62,785 bases of DNA from Chloroflexota bacterium (GCA_028875245.1 JAPPEU010000059.1:1-62785), one strand, 5' to 3'; shown: positions 35,062 to 44,305, numbered from the stretch's first letter. The notes: generated from the letters alone by a model not told the origin. Program-made: numbers and translations.

Positions 35062-35360
35062 GCCTATACTCCTTTCACATTCACCTTTAATATATACAAT
35101 GTGAACAAAAATGAAAGCGAAAGCACTATACATTTTGCACAAATTCAGTTCACAGTTTTCAAATCAAGCGATACACTTGACTCGATTGTATAGCAGTCAT
35201 CCAGACGGGACATGGATAAGGAGCGGAGATTCGCGTGGCAATAATAGAACCATGGCGGGCGGGCGTCGATAACACCACCCTTGCGCAGCGGGGGCAACTC
35301 GTGTACATTCTTTTGCCCTTGAACTAATGTTCGAGATTTAGCCAATCACAGGAGCAAACA

Positions 35361-37160
35361 TTGAACCAGAAAAGCGAGTTTTCAGTTGAAGGCTTGTGGG
35401 AATACAACCGCAGCGGTCCCGTGCGTTGGATCATCTCGCATTGTGTTGAACACAAGCTGTATTTCTTTGTGGGTTTGGTCGGCTTCGCCCTGACTTATAT
35501 TACCTTCTCCGGGGCGCGGGTGATGTTTGGCCGGGGGGCGGAACTCATCATAAATGGCGGCGGCGCGCAGGCGGTCATCGCGGTCAGCCTGGCGGTACTG
35601 ATTCTGTCGGTTTCCGATGGCCTGTTTTCGCTGATGGGCTCGATGTCGATGGTCATCTTGTCGACGCGCGTCGAGCGCGATTCGCGGCACGAGCTCTACG
35701 CCAGCCTGCTCGGCAAGAGCCAGACCTTCCACGATCAGCAGCGCGTCGGCGATGTCATGGCGCGCGCCACCGACGATGTGCGGCAGCTCAATTTTGTGAT
35801 CCACCCGGGCATCATGTTCATTTTTGATATGGTGCTGGGTTTCGCCGTGCCGATGATATACATCGCCGCTATCAATCTGGAGCTGCTGTTGGTGCCGGTG
35901 CTCTTTGTCATCACTTATGTCATCGTCGTGCGCCGCTACATGCGCCGGCTCGAGCCGGTGATGATGCAGCAGCGCATGCAATACGGCACGCTCAGCGCCC
36001 GGCTGGAGGAGACGATCAGCGGCATTGAGATCGTGAAGGTGGCGGCGCAAGAGATTGAAGAGCGCAAGAAATTCCAGCGCAACGCCGGGAAGTTCCGCGA
36101 TTTTTTCGTGCAGCAGGGCAAGATCGAAGCGGCTTATCTGCCCCTGTTGATGTATGGCATCGCCTTCGGTTTCTTCTTCCTGCACTGCCTGAACCTGCAT
36201 GGGCGCGGCATCCTCAGCATCGGCGACATCATCGCGGTTGCCGGCTTGATGCAGGTGCTTTCCTTCCCGGTCTTTATCTCGCTGTTTTCGATCAGCATGA
36301 TTCAGTTGGGCATCGCCGGCGCGCGCCGCATCCTTGAGTTGATCGACCAGCGCGCTGATATCGACGAGAATTTGGCCGGGCACAGCGCGGCGGTGGAAGG
36401 CGCGATCGAGTTTGATCATGTAACTTTCAAGTTCCATGGCAGCACCGTGCTGAAGGATGTGTCCTTCACGGTGGAACCGGGGCAGACGGTCGCCATCGTT
36501 GGGCAGACGGGCTCGGGCAAATCGACGCTGACGCAATTGGTCAGCCGCACCTACGATGTCGATGAAGGGCGCGTCTTGATCGACGGCGTCGATGTGCGCG
36601 CTTGGAATCTGGATCGGCTGCGTTCACAGATGGGCAAGATCGAGCAGGACATCTTTCTCTTCTCGCGCTCAATCGCCGAGAACATCGCATTTGGCGTGCA
36701 GGCGGCGACGCGGGAAGAGATCGAAGACGCGGCCCGAGAAGCGCAGGCGCATGACTTCATCATGTCCTTCAACGATGGCTACGACAGCGAAATCGGCGAG
36801 CGCGGCGTAACCCTGTCCGGCGGGCAGCGGCAGCGGCTGGCATTGGCGCGCGCCTTTTTGCGGCAGCCGCGCATCCTGATACTGGACGACTCGACAAGCG
36901 CGATCGACAGCGCGACCGAAGACGAGATCCAAAAGGCGATGCGGCGGGCGCAGGAGGGCCGGACGACGATCCTGATTACGCATCGGCTGTCGCAAATCCG
37001 CTGGGCGGACCGCATCATCGTGCTGGAAAACGGCCGCTCAATCGCCAATGGCTCACACGAGGAATTGCTGCGCAGTTCCGATCATTATCGCCGCATATTC
37101 GCCCGATATGGCACGGTTGAAACGCCTGTCGGGCAGATGGCAGCGGGAGGAGGCGCCTGA
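35361..37160 (+). CDS. Heterodimeric ABC exporter subunit with degenerate catalytic site
   Basis: A 599-residue exporter half: six TM helices (residues ~20-320), then a nucleotide-binding domain with Walker A GQTGSGKST (~377), signature LSGGQRQR (~484) and Walker B ILILDDSTSAID (~507). The catalytic Glu after Walker B is Asp, as in the degenerate subunit of TM287/288- or BmrCD-type exporters. Its intact LSGGQ completes the active site made with the partner's Walker motifs. TTG start at 35361 with AGGAG about 6 nt upstream. The stop overlaps the next start by one base (TGATG), implying translational coupling. Multidrug or lipid export is likely. Confidence 0.92.
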   Translation: MNQKSEFSVEGLWEYNRSGPVRWIISHCVEHKLYFFVGLVGFALTYITFSGARVMFGRGAELIINGGGAQAVIAVSLAVLILSVSDGLFSLMGSMSMVILSTRVERDSRHELYASLLGKSQTFHDQQRVGDVMARATDDVRQLNFVIHPGIMFIFDMVLGFAVPMIYIAAINLELLLVPVLFVITYVIVVRRYMRRLEPVMMQQRMQYGTLSARLEETISGIEIVKVAAQEIEERKKFQRNAGKFRDFFVQQGKIEAAYLPLLMYGIAFGFFFLHCLNLHGRGILSIGDIIAVAGLMQVLSFPVFISLFSISMIQLGIAGARRILELIDQRADIDENLAGHSAAVEGAIEFDHVTFKFHGSTVLKDVSFTVEPGQTVAIVGQTGSGKSTLTQLVSRTYDVDEGRVLIDGVDVRAWNLDRLRSQMGKIEQDIFLFSRSIAENIAFGVQAATREEIEDAAREAQAHDFIMSFNDGYDSEIGERGVTLSGGQRQRLALARAFLRQPRILILDDSTSAIDSATEDEIQKAMRRAQEGRTTILITHRLSQIRWADRIIVLENGRSIANGSHEELLRSSDHYRRIFARYGTVETPVGQMAAGGGA

Positions 37161-38965
37161 TGGGCTTCATCATGGACGGCTTGGACGCCGAAGATTACGA
37201 CCGCCAATATTCCGATTGGGCGCTGGTCAAGCGCATTTTGGGTTACTTCAAGCCCCATCTTTGGAAGATGATCATGGTTGGCCTGGTCGTCTTTCTCAGT
37301 TCGGTGATGGATTTGATTTTGCCGGTGGTGGTATCGCAAGCGCTGGATCAGCTGCAATTCGCTCCGGAGGCATTTGACCCGATTGGGACGGCATTCATCC
37401 TGGGCGTCGCGGCGAGCGCCGGCTGGGTGGCCAATATGGTCCGTCAGTGGCTGTCGGCGGAAGCGGTGGGCGATGTCACCTTGGACCTGCGCGAGGACGC
37501 CTTCAATGCCGTGACCGAGCGCGATATGTCCTTCTACGATCAGTTTTCCACCGGCAGGGTGGTCAGCCGCGTGCTTTCCGATACGCAGGCATTTTCCGAG
37601 ACCGTACGCTTGAGCATCAACCTGATGAGCCGCCTGCTGCTGGTCATCCTGTTGATCATCTACCTGTTCACGGTCAATGTGAATATGACCTTCGTGCTGA
37701 TGTCGATTATCCCCTTCATCGTCTACACCGCGCTGAAATTCCGCACGGTGGCGCGGCGGACGGTGACGAACTCTCGCCGGCAACTGGCGACGGTCAACGC
37801 CCATATTCAGGAGTCGATCAGCGGCATCGGCGTGGCCAAGGCATTCCGCCGCGAGCAAATGATTTACGACGAGTTCAAGACGGTCAATCAGGAGTCCTAC
37901 GAAGTCGAGAAGATCAACGGCTTCGTCTTCGGCAGCATCTTCCCGATCCTGGCCACGATTGCCGGCATCGGCGTGGCGGCGGTGGTCTGGTTCGGCATCA
38001 ACATGGCGCAGCAGGGCATCTTGACGGCGGGCGAGTGGTTCTTGTTCATACAGGGCATGGGCATGATTTGGTTCCCGCTGACGAGCATCTCGTCCTTCTG
38101 GAGCCAGTTTCAGCTGGGGCTGGCGGCCGGTGAACGCGTCTTCGCCCTGGTTGACGCGGAGGCGCTGGTCAAACAGAAGGCCGATGACCTGGTGGACCAG
38201 CTCCAGGGCGAGATTGAGTTCGTCAACATGGACTTCCACTACAACGAGGGCGAGCAGGTGCTGAAAGATTTCAGCTTGCGCATCCGCCCGGGCGAGACCT
38301 TGGCGCTGGTCGGGCATACCGGCTCGGGCAAGTCGAGCATCGCCAAGCTGATCAGCCGCTTCTACGAATATCAAGGCGGCGGTCTGCTGATAGACGGGGT
38401 AGACATTCGCTACTTCAACCTGTCGAGCTATCGTTCGCAGTTGGGTGTGGTGACGCAGACGCCCTTTCTATTCGACGGCACGGTGATGGACAACATCCGC
38501 TACGGCAAGCCGGAAGCGAGCGATGACGAGGTGATCGCCGTCGCGAACCAGGTCGGGCGGGGCGATTGGCTGGTCAGCCTGCAAGAAGGGCTGGCGACGC
38601 AGGTCGGCGAGCGCGGCAACAACCTGTCAATGGGGCAGCGCCAACTGGTGGCGATCGCGCGCGTGCTGCTGCAAGATCCGGCGATCTTCATTTTGGATGA
38701 GGCGACAGCGAGCGTCGACCCGCTGACCGAGACGCTGATACAAGAGGGGTTGGATACGCTGCTGGGCGACCGCACCTCAATCGTGATCGCGCATCGCCTG
38801 TCGACGATTCAGCATGCCGACCGCATCATCGTGCTGGAGCAGGGCGAGATCATCGAGTCGGGCACGCATGATTCGCTGATGGCCGGTGGCGGCCACTACG
38901 CCACGCTCTATGACTCCTACTTCCGCCATCAGAGCCTGGAGTACATTGAACGCATGGCGGGCTAA
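37160..38965 (+). CDS. Heterodimeric ABC exporter subunit with catalytic Walker B
   Basis: The 601-residue partner: six TM helices, Walker A GHTGSGKSS (~387), signature altered to LSMGQRQ (~489) and Walker B IFILDEATASVD (~511) with the catalytic Glu intact. The defects are complementary: this subunit lacks a canonical signature and the first lacks the catalytic Glu. One ATP site is therefore competent and one degenerate. It is translated from an ATG sharing one base with the upstream stop. Confidence 0.92.
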   Translation: MGFIMDGLDAEDYDRQYSDWALVKRILGYFKPHLWKMIMVGLVVFLSSVMDLILPVVVSQALDQLQFAPEAFDPIGTAFILGVAASAGWVANMVRQWLSAEAVGDVTLDLREDAFNAVTERDMSFYDQFSTGRVVSRVLSDTQAFSETVRLSINLMSRLLLVILLIIYLFTVNVNMTFVLMSIIPFIVYTALKFRTVARRTVTNSRRQLATVNAHIQESISGIGVAKAFRREQMIYDEFKTVNQESYEVEKINGFVFGSIFPILATIAGIGVAAVVWFGINMAQQGILTAGEWFLFIQGMGMIWFPLTSISSFWSQFQLGLAAGERVFALVDAEALVKQKADDLVDQLQGEIEFVNMDFHYNEGEQVLKDFSLRIRPGETLALVGHTGSGKSSIAKLISRFYEYQGGGLLIDGVDIRYFNLSSYRSQLGVVTQTPFLFDGTVMDNIRYGKPEASDDEVIAVANQVGRGDWLVSLQEGLATQVGERGNNLSMGQRQLVAIARVLLQDPAIFILDEATASVDPLTETLIQEGLDTLLGDRTSIVIAHRLSTIQHADRIIVLEQGEIIESGTHDSLMAGGGHYATLYDSYFRHQSLEYIERMAG

Positions 38966-39057
38966 CGAAGACGGCGGGCAGTGTATCGAATTCGGTTGAA
39001 ATTTTTTGAGCCGATCCTCAAATTATATCATCAACCCCAAATACGTAAGATTTTGTA

Positions 39058-39120
39058 GGGCCGACTCTTGAGTCGCCCACTGTCAAATCACCGATGGGCA
39101 AGCCAAGGCTCGCCCCTACA
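39058..39120. repeat. Hairpin pair downstream of ABC exporter
   Basis: GGGCCGACTC-TT-GAGTCGCCC (39058-39078, one bulge) and GGGCAAGCC-AA-GGCTCGCCCCTACA (39096-39120, one mismatch). The inner stems differ from all other copies yet pair. Confidence 0.8.
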
Positions 39121-39191
39121 GACTGCTAGGTGGATGCAATTTGCCTAATTTCAACCGAAAAGGGTACACTACCCTACGGAGAATGAAAAGC

Positions 39192-39416
39192 ATGAGCGAC
39201 TTCGGAAAAAGACTGGACGAAAGCTTGAAACAGGTCGCGGATTTCGCCGCGGGCAAAGCCAAGCCGGGCACCTATCGCATCACAAAATATGATGACGACG
39301 GCAATCCGACTGTCGTCGCCGATTTCAGCGAAGAGGTGCTGGCGCAGATTGACGCCGAGGTCGCAGCCGAGCGGGAAGCGGAAATGAAAGAGCGCGCCGA
39401 AACGCAGTCAATCTAG
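39192..39416 (+). CDS. Small acidic protein, unknown
   Basis: A 74-residue, charged, probably mostly helical protein (MSDFGKRLDESLKQ...; C-terminal IDAEVAAEREAEMKERAE). It has a central segment YRITKYDDDGNP that could form a strand pair. The ATG at 39192 has GGAG 10 nt upstream; an earlier ATG at 39183 is too close to that site. It is upstream of and co-directional with the DUF433/DUF5615 pair, 77 nt away. It could be an unrelated antitoxin-like protein. Confidence 0.55.
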   Translation: MSDFGKRLDESLKQVADFAAGKAKPGTYRITKYDDDGNPTVVADFSEEVLAQIDAEVAAEREAEMKERAETQSI

Positions 39417-39493
39417 CGGCGCCCTACACTGCTTTTGCAGGCGCGGCACTGTTTACTTTCGGCACTGTATTCCCGAGTTGGAGGCAATTGGAA

Positions 39494-39796
39494 ATGGACA
39501 TAATCATAACTCCGGGCATAACGAGCAAGCCAGGGATCCGTGGTGGTCGCCCCTGCATAGAAGGGACGGGTCTCCGAGTTACGGACATCATAATTTCAGC
39601 TCGATTCGGGGAATGTTCAAAGCCGGAGACTGCTGCAGAATTTGATATTGCGCTTGAGCAAGTTGAAGCGGCCTTCGAATTTTACGATAAGAACACAGCA
39701 TATATTGACGCCGACATTCAACTCCAGTTCGAAACCTTCGATAGGCTAGCGAAAGAGGGATATGGCAGACCAAAGTCTACGGTATTACCTCGATGA
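39494..39796 (+). CDS. DUF433 protein, antitoxin-like
   Basis: A 100-residue DUF433-family protein. The signature block GGRPCIEGTGLRVTDII lies at residues ~18-34, followed by a small helical domain that resembles a winged helix-turn-helix. DUF433 proteins are commonly found just upstream of DUF5615 PIN-like proteins and are considered their antitoxins. The ATG at 39494 has GGAGG 9 nt upstream. It overlaps the next gene by 35 nt, consistent with coupled translation. Confidence 0.85.
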   Translation: MDIIITPGITSKPGIRGGRPCIEGTGLRVTDIIISARFGECSKPETAAEFDIALEQVEAAFEFYDKNTAYIDADIQLQFETFDRLAKEGYGRPKSTVLPR

Positions 39797-40112
39797 GCAC
39801 ATGCCGGTTGTTATAGCGCGGGAACTCATGCGCCGAGGCATTGATACGGTTACCGTTAAAGGATTGGAACTCCGTGGCGATTCTGATGAAAACCATCTCG
39901 CGTTGGCTACCCAGTTGGGGCGCTGCATCTGTACGATGGATGACGATTATGTGAAACTGGCAAAGTCAGGCATTAACCACGCTGGAATAGTCATTGGAAC
40001 GCGAAAAGATCGCCAGGCAGTCGGCACATGGGTCCGTTTTCTCATTTGGATGCACGGCAGGTATTCCCCGGACGAGATGAGAAATCATGTTGAATATCTC
40101 AGACACGTTTAG
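39762..40112 (+). CDS. DUF5615 PIN-like toxin
   Basis: A 116-residue PIN-like protein: YLDEHMPVVIARELMRRGIDTVTV at the N-terminus (Asp10, Glu11), CTMDDDYVKLA in the middle and GIVIGTRKDR near residue 80. Conserved acidic residues of the DUF5615 (Mut7-C-like PIN) fold are present, so RNase activity is plausible. It starts inside the upstream DUF433 gene, the usual arrangement for this toxin-antitoxin-like pair. Confidence 0.82.
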   Translation: MADQSLRYYLDEHMPVVIARELMRRGIDTVTVKGLELRGDSDENHLALATQLGRCICTMDDDYVKLAKSGINHAGIVIGTRKDRQAVGTWVRFLIWMHGRYSPDEMRNHVEYLRHV

Positions 40113-40174
40113 GCAGATTCGCTTTAGGAATTCAAATCCAAGATTGCGCCTTTCAATTCACTAAAGAAAGACAG

Positions 40175-40921
40175 ATGATGTCAATACAGACACTCACAGA
40201 CAGCAACTTCAAGGCCTACATTGGCGACGCCGCCGCGCTGATTCTCATCTCCGATGGCGCCGACAAGCTGCGAAGCGACTTCAAGACCGCCTTCGACAAA
40301 GCCGCCGACGAAGAAGCCGGCATCGTCTTCGGGCGCGTCGACCCCTCCGTCTTCACCAAATTGGCCGGGCGCTTTGATTATCAGAACCGGTCGCTGCTGA
40401 TTGGCTTGTACCGGGGAGAGGTCCGCTTTCGGCGTTCCCGCCCCTGGGCCAGCGACCTGCCCGATACCATCAGCCAACTGAAGGACGCCATCACTGCCGA
40501 CCTGCCGCCCGAAGAGCGCGAGGCGCTCATCGAGAAAGAGGCAGCCCCGCCCGCGCTGGATAAGCCGCTGGATGTGACCGACGCCAACTTCGAGCAGGAA
40601 GCGATCTTGGCATCGCATGAGCTGCCGGTGCTGGTGGATTTCTGGGCCGAGTGGTGCGGTCCCTGCCGCCAGGTGAGCCCAATCCTCGAGAAGCTGGCTG
40701 GCGAATACGCCGGGCAGATCCGCGTGGTCAAGGTCGATACCGACGCCAACCCCGGGCTGAGCCAGGCCTTTCAGATTCGCAGCATCCCCACGATTGCCGT
40801 GTTCAAAGCGGGCAAGCTGATTTTCATGCAGCCGGGCGCGCTGCCTGAGCCGTCGTTCCGCGAGTTGATCAAGCAGGCGATTGAGCTGGAGATTCCGGCC
40901 GACGAAGCGGCGAGCGCCTAA
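40175..40921 (+). CDS. Two-domain thioredoxin-like protein
   Basis: A 248-residue protein. The C-terminal half (from about residue 135) is a complete thioredoxin: FWAEWCGPCRQ active site near residue 160 and the cis-proline SIPTIAVF later. The N-terminal half resembles a thioredoxin fold but lacks the CxxC. This co-chaperone-like layout (CnoX/YbbN style) is inferred, since no TPR region is present. The ATG at 40175 (or 40178) follows AAAGAAAG. Cytoplasmic, no signal peptide. Confidence 0.85.
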   Translation: MMSIQTLTDSNFKAYIGDAAALILISDGADKLRSDFKTAFDKAADEEAGIVFGRVDPSVFTKLAGRFDYQNRSLLIGLYRGEVRFRRSRPWASDLPDTISQLKDAITADLPPEEREALIEKEAAPPALDKPLDVTDANFEQEAILASHELPVLVDFWAEWCGPCRQVSPILEKLAGEYAGQIRVVKVDTDANPGLSQAFQIRSIPTIAVFKAGKLIFMQPGALPEPSFRELIKQAIELEIPADEAASA

Positions 40922-40934
40922 GGCGGCCCTCAGC

Positions 40935-40960
40935 GGGCGACCCAATGGCTCGTTCCTACA
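40935..40960. repeat. Degenerate GGGCGACCCAATGGCTCG unit
   Basis: The left arm GGGCGA is intact but the right arm is mutated (CGTTCC). The same loop, cccaatggc, occurs at 42139-42159 and, inverted, at 1863-1883. Confidence 0.6.
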
Positions 40961-40982
40961 TCTCTATTGAATTGACAGCTTT

Positions 40983-42095
40983 CTAGGCAATCGCCGCGCC
41001 CGTCAGCAGCGCCAGGCTCTGCGCGTCATGCGGCGGGCTGAACATATTGGGCGGGTGACGATCGCGGCCGTCGAGCGCGCCGATGTAGGTTTGCGTCGTC
41101 TGTAAGCTGGTATGCCCCAGGTTCTGACGGATGCGCTCGAGGTCCATGCCGAAGTCGTAAGCATTGCGAGCATAAGTCCGACGCAAGTCGTGCGGCTTGA
41201 CCAGGCGGAGCGCGCCGTCGATGCTGATGGGGTAGCTGTTCATGATGTCGTTGACGGTCCAGGCGCCGATGCCTTCCCCGCGCACGGTTACCCCGCCGCG
41301 CCGGATGCCGCGGAAGACCGGCCCGGCTTTGATGCCGGCTTCGCGCAGCCAGGCATCGACATACATCAGACACCAGTCGAGGGGGCCATAGGGAATGAGC
41401 CGCTGCTTGTTTCCCTTGCCTTCGCGCACACGCAGCGACAGTTCGCCGCCGAGATGCTGCCGCAGGTCGTCCACGCGCAGGGCCGCCGCCTCGGCCGCGC
41501 GGATGCCGCTGCATACCATCAGGGTCATCAGGGCGGTATCGCGCAGTCCGCGCAGGCTGGTAATGCCGGGCGCTTGCACCAGGGCGCTGACCTGGTAGGG
41601 CTTGAGGCGCAGGTGCTCGCTATCGGCGATGTCTTGCGCTTCAACCAGCTTGACGGGCGCGCTGGCCGGGTGCAGGTCGTTCATCATGCGGATGAAGAAT
41701 TCATCGACCAAGGCGCGCTGCTCGGCTTCGGAATCTTCCGGATTGGCCAGCTCGAAGAGCAAGTCGCGCACATCGTTGCTGCGCGTCAGTTGGCTGTAGC
41801 GGCCGCGGATGGTCGCCAGGTGCGCGAGCGTCGTTTGCGGCGAGAGCGTCGCCGGCTTGCTCTTGCCCTGTCGATCAAGGCGCGCGCGTCGAAACAGCAA
41901 ATAATCGCGGTACGCGCCCAGGTCGGGCTGATACCAGGCGCGGCCTTGTTCAGACAGCCAGTCGATGTAGAAGCCGAGGCGCGACTTCTGGTCTTTGTTC
42001 GGCGCGTCCGGCATGAGAATGGCGTAGTTATCGCGCCAAAGTTTGGACCGCGTCTCATGCGCGCCCTTGGGACGCTCCTGCTTCGTTTTGTCCAT
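40983..42095 (-). CDS. Tyrosine recombinase / phage-type integrase
   Basis: A 370-residue site-specific recombinase. N-terminal SAM-like DNA-binding domain (residues ~20-140), then the catalytic domain with Arg in CSGIRAAEAAALR (~197), Lys in GKGNKQR, HDLRR (~302), LGHTS (~327) and the nucleophile in TYIGAL (~336): the complete R-K-H-R-H-Y set. It is longer than XerC/XerD and not next to phage or conjugation genes, so it is an orphan integrase. The ATG at 42095 has no Shine-Dalgarno; TATAAT ends 7 nt before it, suggesting a leaderless transcript. Confidence 0.9.
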   Translation of the reverse strand: MDKTKQERPKGAHETRSKLWRDNYAILMPDAPNKDQKSRLGFYIDWLSEQGRAWYQPDLGAYRDYLLFRRARLDRQGKSKPATLSPQTTLAHLATIRGRYSQLTRSNDVRDLLFELANPEDSEAEQRALVDEFFIRMMNDLHPASAPVKLVEAQDIADSEHLRLKPYQVSALVQAPGITSLRGLRDTALMTLMVCSGIRAAEAAALRVDDLRQHLGGELSLRVREGKGNKQRLIPYGPLDWCLMYVDAWLREAGIKAGPVFRGIRRGGVTVRGEGIGAWTVNDIMNSYPISIDGALRLVKPHDLRRTYARNAYDFGMDLERIRQNLGHTSLQTTQTYIGALDGRDRHPPNMFSPPHDAQSLALLTGAAIA

Positions 42096-42102
42096 GCCGG
42101 TG

Positions 42103-42108
42103 ATTATA
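42103..42108 (-). promoter_or_regulatory. -10 box 7 nt before integrase ATG (leaderless)
   Basis: Perfect TATAAT on the minus strand, 7 nt before the start codon, with no Shine-Dalgarno between. The same spacing is seen before the genes at 54507 and 62082. No clear -35. Confidence 0.6.
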
Positions 42109-42138
42109 GTATGGACAGCCATTCTGCGTTGGGCGCAT

Positions 42139-42222
42139 GGGCGACCCAATGGCTCGCCCCTAAATTTTTGCGCGCTGGCGGGCGCCCGATGCCGCGCGCA
42201 GACAAAGCGGATCGCTCGCCCC
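42139..42222. repeat. GGGCGA...TCGCCC unit and degenerate second copy
   Basis: GGGCGACCCAATGGCTCGCCCCTA at 42139-42162, then a more diverged stretch ending GCTCGCCCCTA near 42222. It lies in the divergent gap between the integrase and the MoxR gene. Confidence 0.7.
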
Positions 42223-42335
42223 TAAAATTGTCCACGCTGCGTGGCCGGGCGTTTGCAATTCCCGTCTCACGGTCAGCGAGCTTTTGCCGCTATAATGACG
42301 CGACAAGACCATCAACGCGGCAAGGCGGCCAGACC

Positions 42336-43337
42336 ATGAGCGAAGCAATAGCGGAAGACATCGGGTTGGAGCGGTTCGGCGAGATCGCTCGCGATATCGA
42401 GCGGGAAGTCGGCAAGGTAATCGTCGGGCAAAGCGATGTGGTGCGCAGCGTCGTCATCTGCGTCCTGGCCGGCGGTCATGCCCTCTTGGAGGGCGTACCC
42501 GGTTTGGGCAAAACGATGTTGATTCGCACGCTGGGCGATGTGCTTGATCTCAAGTTTTCCCGCATTCAATTCACGCCCGATCTGATGCCGGCCGATATTG
42601 TCGGCACCGATATCCTGGAAGAGACGGAAGACGGGCGGCGCGAATTCCGCTTTCAAGCCGGCCCGATATTCGCCAATCTTGTCCTGGCCGATGAGATCAA
42701 CCGCGCCACGCCCAAGACGCAATCGGCCATGCTGGAAGCGATGCAGGAGAAGACGGTCACCGTCGCCGGGCGGCGTTATGACCTGGATGCGCCTTTCTTT
42801 GTGCTGGCGACGCAGAATCCGCTGGAGATGGAGGGCACCTATCCCCTGCCCGAGGCGCAGTTGGATCGCTTCCTGTTCAAGGTGAATATGCCCTTTCCCC
42901 AAGTGAGCGAGCTGATCACAATCCTGGAACGGACGACCGGCGTCGAGCAGCCGCAAGCGGAATCGGCGGCGGATGGCGCGCAGGTGATTGGCATGGGCCG
43001 GCTTGCGCTGAGCACGCCGATCCCGACTCACGTCAGCGAATATGTGGCGCGCATCATCGTCGCCACCCACCCGGAAAGCGAAGAGGCGACGCCGCTTCTG
43101 AAGCAGTATGCCCGCTACGGCGCCAGCCCGCGCGGCGCCCAAGCCCTGATCATCGGCGCCAAGATCAACGCCCTGTTGGAAGCGCGCAGCAACGTCTCTT
43201 TTGATGATGTCGCCGCGGTCGCGCCGGCCTCGCTGCGTCACCGCATTCTGCTGAATTTCGAGGGGCAGGCCGAGGGTTTGAGCACGGATGACTTGATTGC
43301 CGATGTGCTCAAAGCTGTGCCCAAGGTGAGGGGCTAA
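42336..43337 (+). CDS. MoxR-family AAA+ ATPase
   Basis: A 333-residue AAA+ chaperone-like ATPase: Walker A GVPGLGKT (~57), Walker B LVLADEINRA (~119), sensor-1 LATQNPLEMEGTYPLPEAQLDRF and a C-terminal lid domain. MoxR proteins usually work with VWA or DUF58 partners in complex assembly. None is downstream here; the next gene is a TIM-barrel isomerase 3 nt away. The ATG at 42336 is preceded only by a weak AAGG; TATAAT at 42291-42296 is a likely -10 giving a short leader. The frame extends far upstream, but that part is antisense to the integrase. Confidence 0.9.
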   Translation: MSEAIAEDIGLERFGEIARDIEREVGKVIVGQSDVVRSVVICVLAGGHALLEGVPGLGKTMLIRTLGDVLDLKFSRIQFTPDLMPADIVGTDILEETEDGRREFRFQAGPIFANLVLADEINRATPKTQSAMLEAMQEKTVTVAGRRYDLDAPFFVLATQNPLEMEGTYPLPEAQLDRFLFKVNMPFPQVSELITILERTTGVEQPQAESAADGAQVIGMGRLALSTPIPTHVSEYVARIIVATHPESEEATPLLKQYARYGASPRGAQALIIGAKINALLEARSNVSFDDVAAVAPASLRHRILLNFEGQAEGLSTDDLIADVLKAVPKVRG

Positions 43338-43340
43338 GGG

Positions 43341-44147
43341 ATGGCGAAGCTGGCGATTCGCGAGGCATTGCTGCCGGGCGCCGCCCTGGATGAGCGCTTG
43401 ACGCTGGCGCGGGAGCTGGGCTTGGCCGGCGTCGAATTTGAGGCGGCCGGGCTTGACGAGCGCATTGATGAGATCGACGAGGGGCTGCGGGCGCAGGGCC
43501 TGGTCGCCAGCGGACTGAACATGGGCGCGACCGATGGCTGGGTCTCGGCTGATATCGAGCGCCGCCGCCGGGCGAATGACCAACTGCGGGAAGCCTTGAC
43601 CTGCGCGCTTGACCTGGGGGCGGAATATGTGACTTTCACGCCGCATTTTGGCGCGAGCGATATGCCCGATCTGACGCCATTCGCCTCGGCCATGGAATTG
43701 CAGAAGGAATTGCTGATATGGCTGCTGCGCGGCTTTTCCGATCTGGCGGAGGCCATGGACGCGGCGCTCGCTCTGTTGCCGCGCTGCCGCGCCGAGACGG
43801 CATTTCTGACGCGGCTGGACCAAGCGGCCATGTTCCGCCGCGAAGTTGACCATCATCCCAAGATCATGCTTGCCGCCAACACCTGCGATATGGCGCTGGA
43901 GGAGGCGGATCTGCCGGCCAGCCTCGCAAATCACGCGGAAGCGATCAGCGTCATCTACCTGGCGGACAGCGGCCGCGCCTTGGCCGGCGCCGGCGAGCTG
44001 CCCTTCCAGGCCATTGCCGCTGCGCTGCGAAAGATGAATTATCCAGGCTGGCTGGTCCTGGACGGGCGCCCGGCCGGCTCTGAGCGCGAGCGCCGCGCCG
44101 CCTTAAGCGCCTCTCTGAATTATCTGCGCACCTGCGGGCTCTGCTGA
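43341..44147 (+). CDS. Sugar phosphate isomerase/epimerase-like TIM-barrel protein
   Basis: A 268-residue xylose-isomerase-like TIM-barrel protein. Strands such as GLAGVEFEAAGLDE, GLVASGLNMG, YVTFTPHFG, IMLAANTCDMALE and GWLVLDGRP follow the family pattern. Several acidic metal-ligand positions seen in active isomerases are hard to identify, so enzymatic activity is uncertain. Starts 3 nt after the MoxR stop, so it is translationally coupled to it. Confidence 0.7.
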   Translation: MAKLAIREALLPGAALDERLTLARELGLAGVEFEAAGLDERIDEIDEGLRAQGLVASGLNMGATDGWVSADIERRRRANDQLREALTCALDLGAEYVTFTPHFGASDMPDLTPFASAMELQKELLIWLLRGFSDLAEAMDAALALLPRCRAETAFLTRLDQAAMFRREVDHHPKIMLAANTCDMALEEADLPASLANHAEAISVIYLADSGRALAGAGELPFQAIAAALRKMNYPGWLVLDGRPAGSERERRAALSASLNYLRTCGLC

Positions 44148-44185
44148 CACAGTCCCCAATCTCCGCGGCCCAGATTACAAACTGC

Positions 44186-44208
44186 GGGAGCGTCTCGTCG
44201 AGACGCCC
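44186..44208. repeat. Intergenic hairpin GCGTCTC/GAGACGC
   Basis: GGGAGCGTCTC-GTC-GAGACGCCC: the inner stem TCTC/GAGA matches the copy at 21350, with a 2-nt insertion in the left arm. Confidence 0.7.
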
Positions 44209-44270
44209 GACGCCGAATTGGAAATGATTCGGGCGCGGGATTTGTGTTGGTCTGCTAACAGGAAGGCGCA

Positions 44271-44305
44271 GAAAAACAGCCCGCCGTTTATATGCAGCAG
44301 GCTGT
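44271..44305 (-). terminator. Rho-independent terminator of the HU gene
   Basis: On the minus strand ACAGCCTGC and GCGGGCTGT form a 9-bp stem (one G-T pair) with a 12-nt loop, followed at once by TTTTT. It is ~65 nt after the HU stop. Confidence 0.75.

Noticed and set aside
40983..42095. Integrase as part of a prophage
   Set aside because: No phage structural, replication or lysis genes within the window.
41112..42335. Long upstream extension of the MoxR frame
   Set aside because: It is antisense to the integrase and has no domain; the AAA+ protein begins naturally at 42336.
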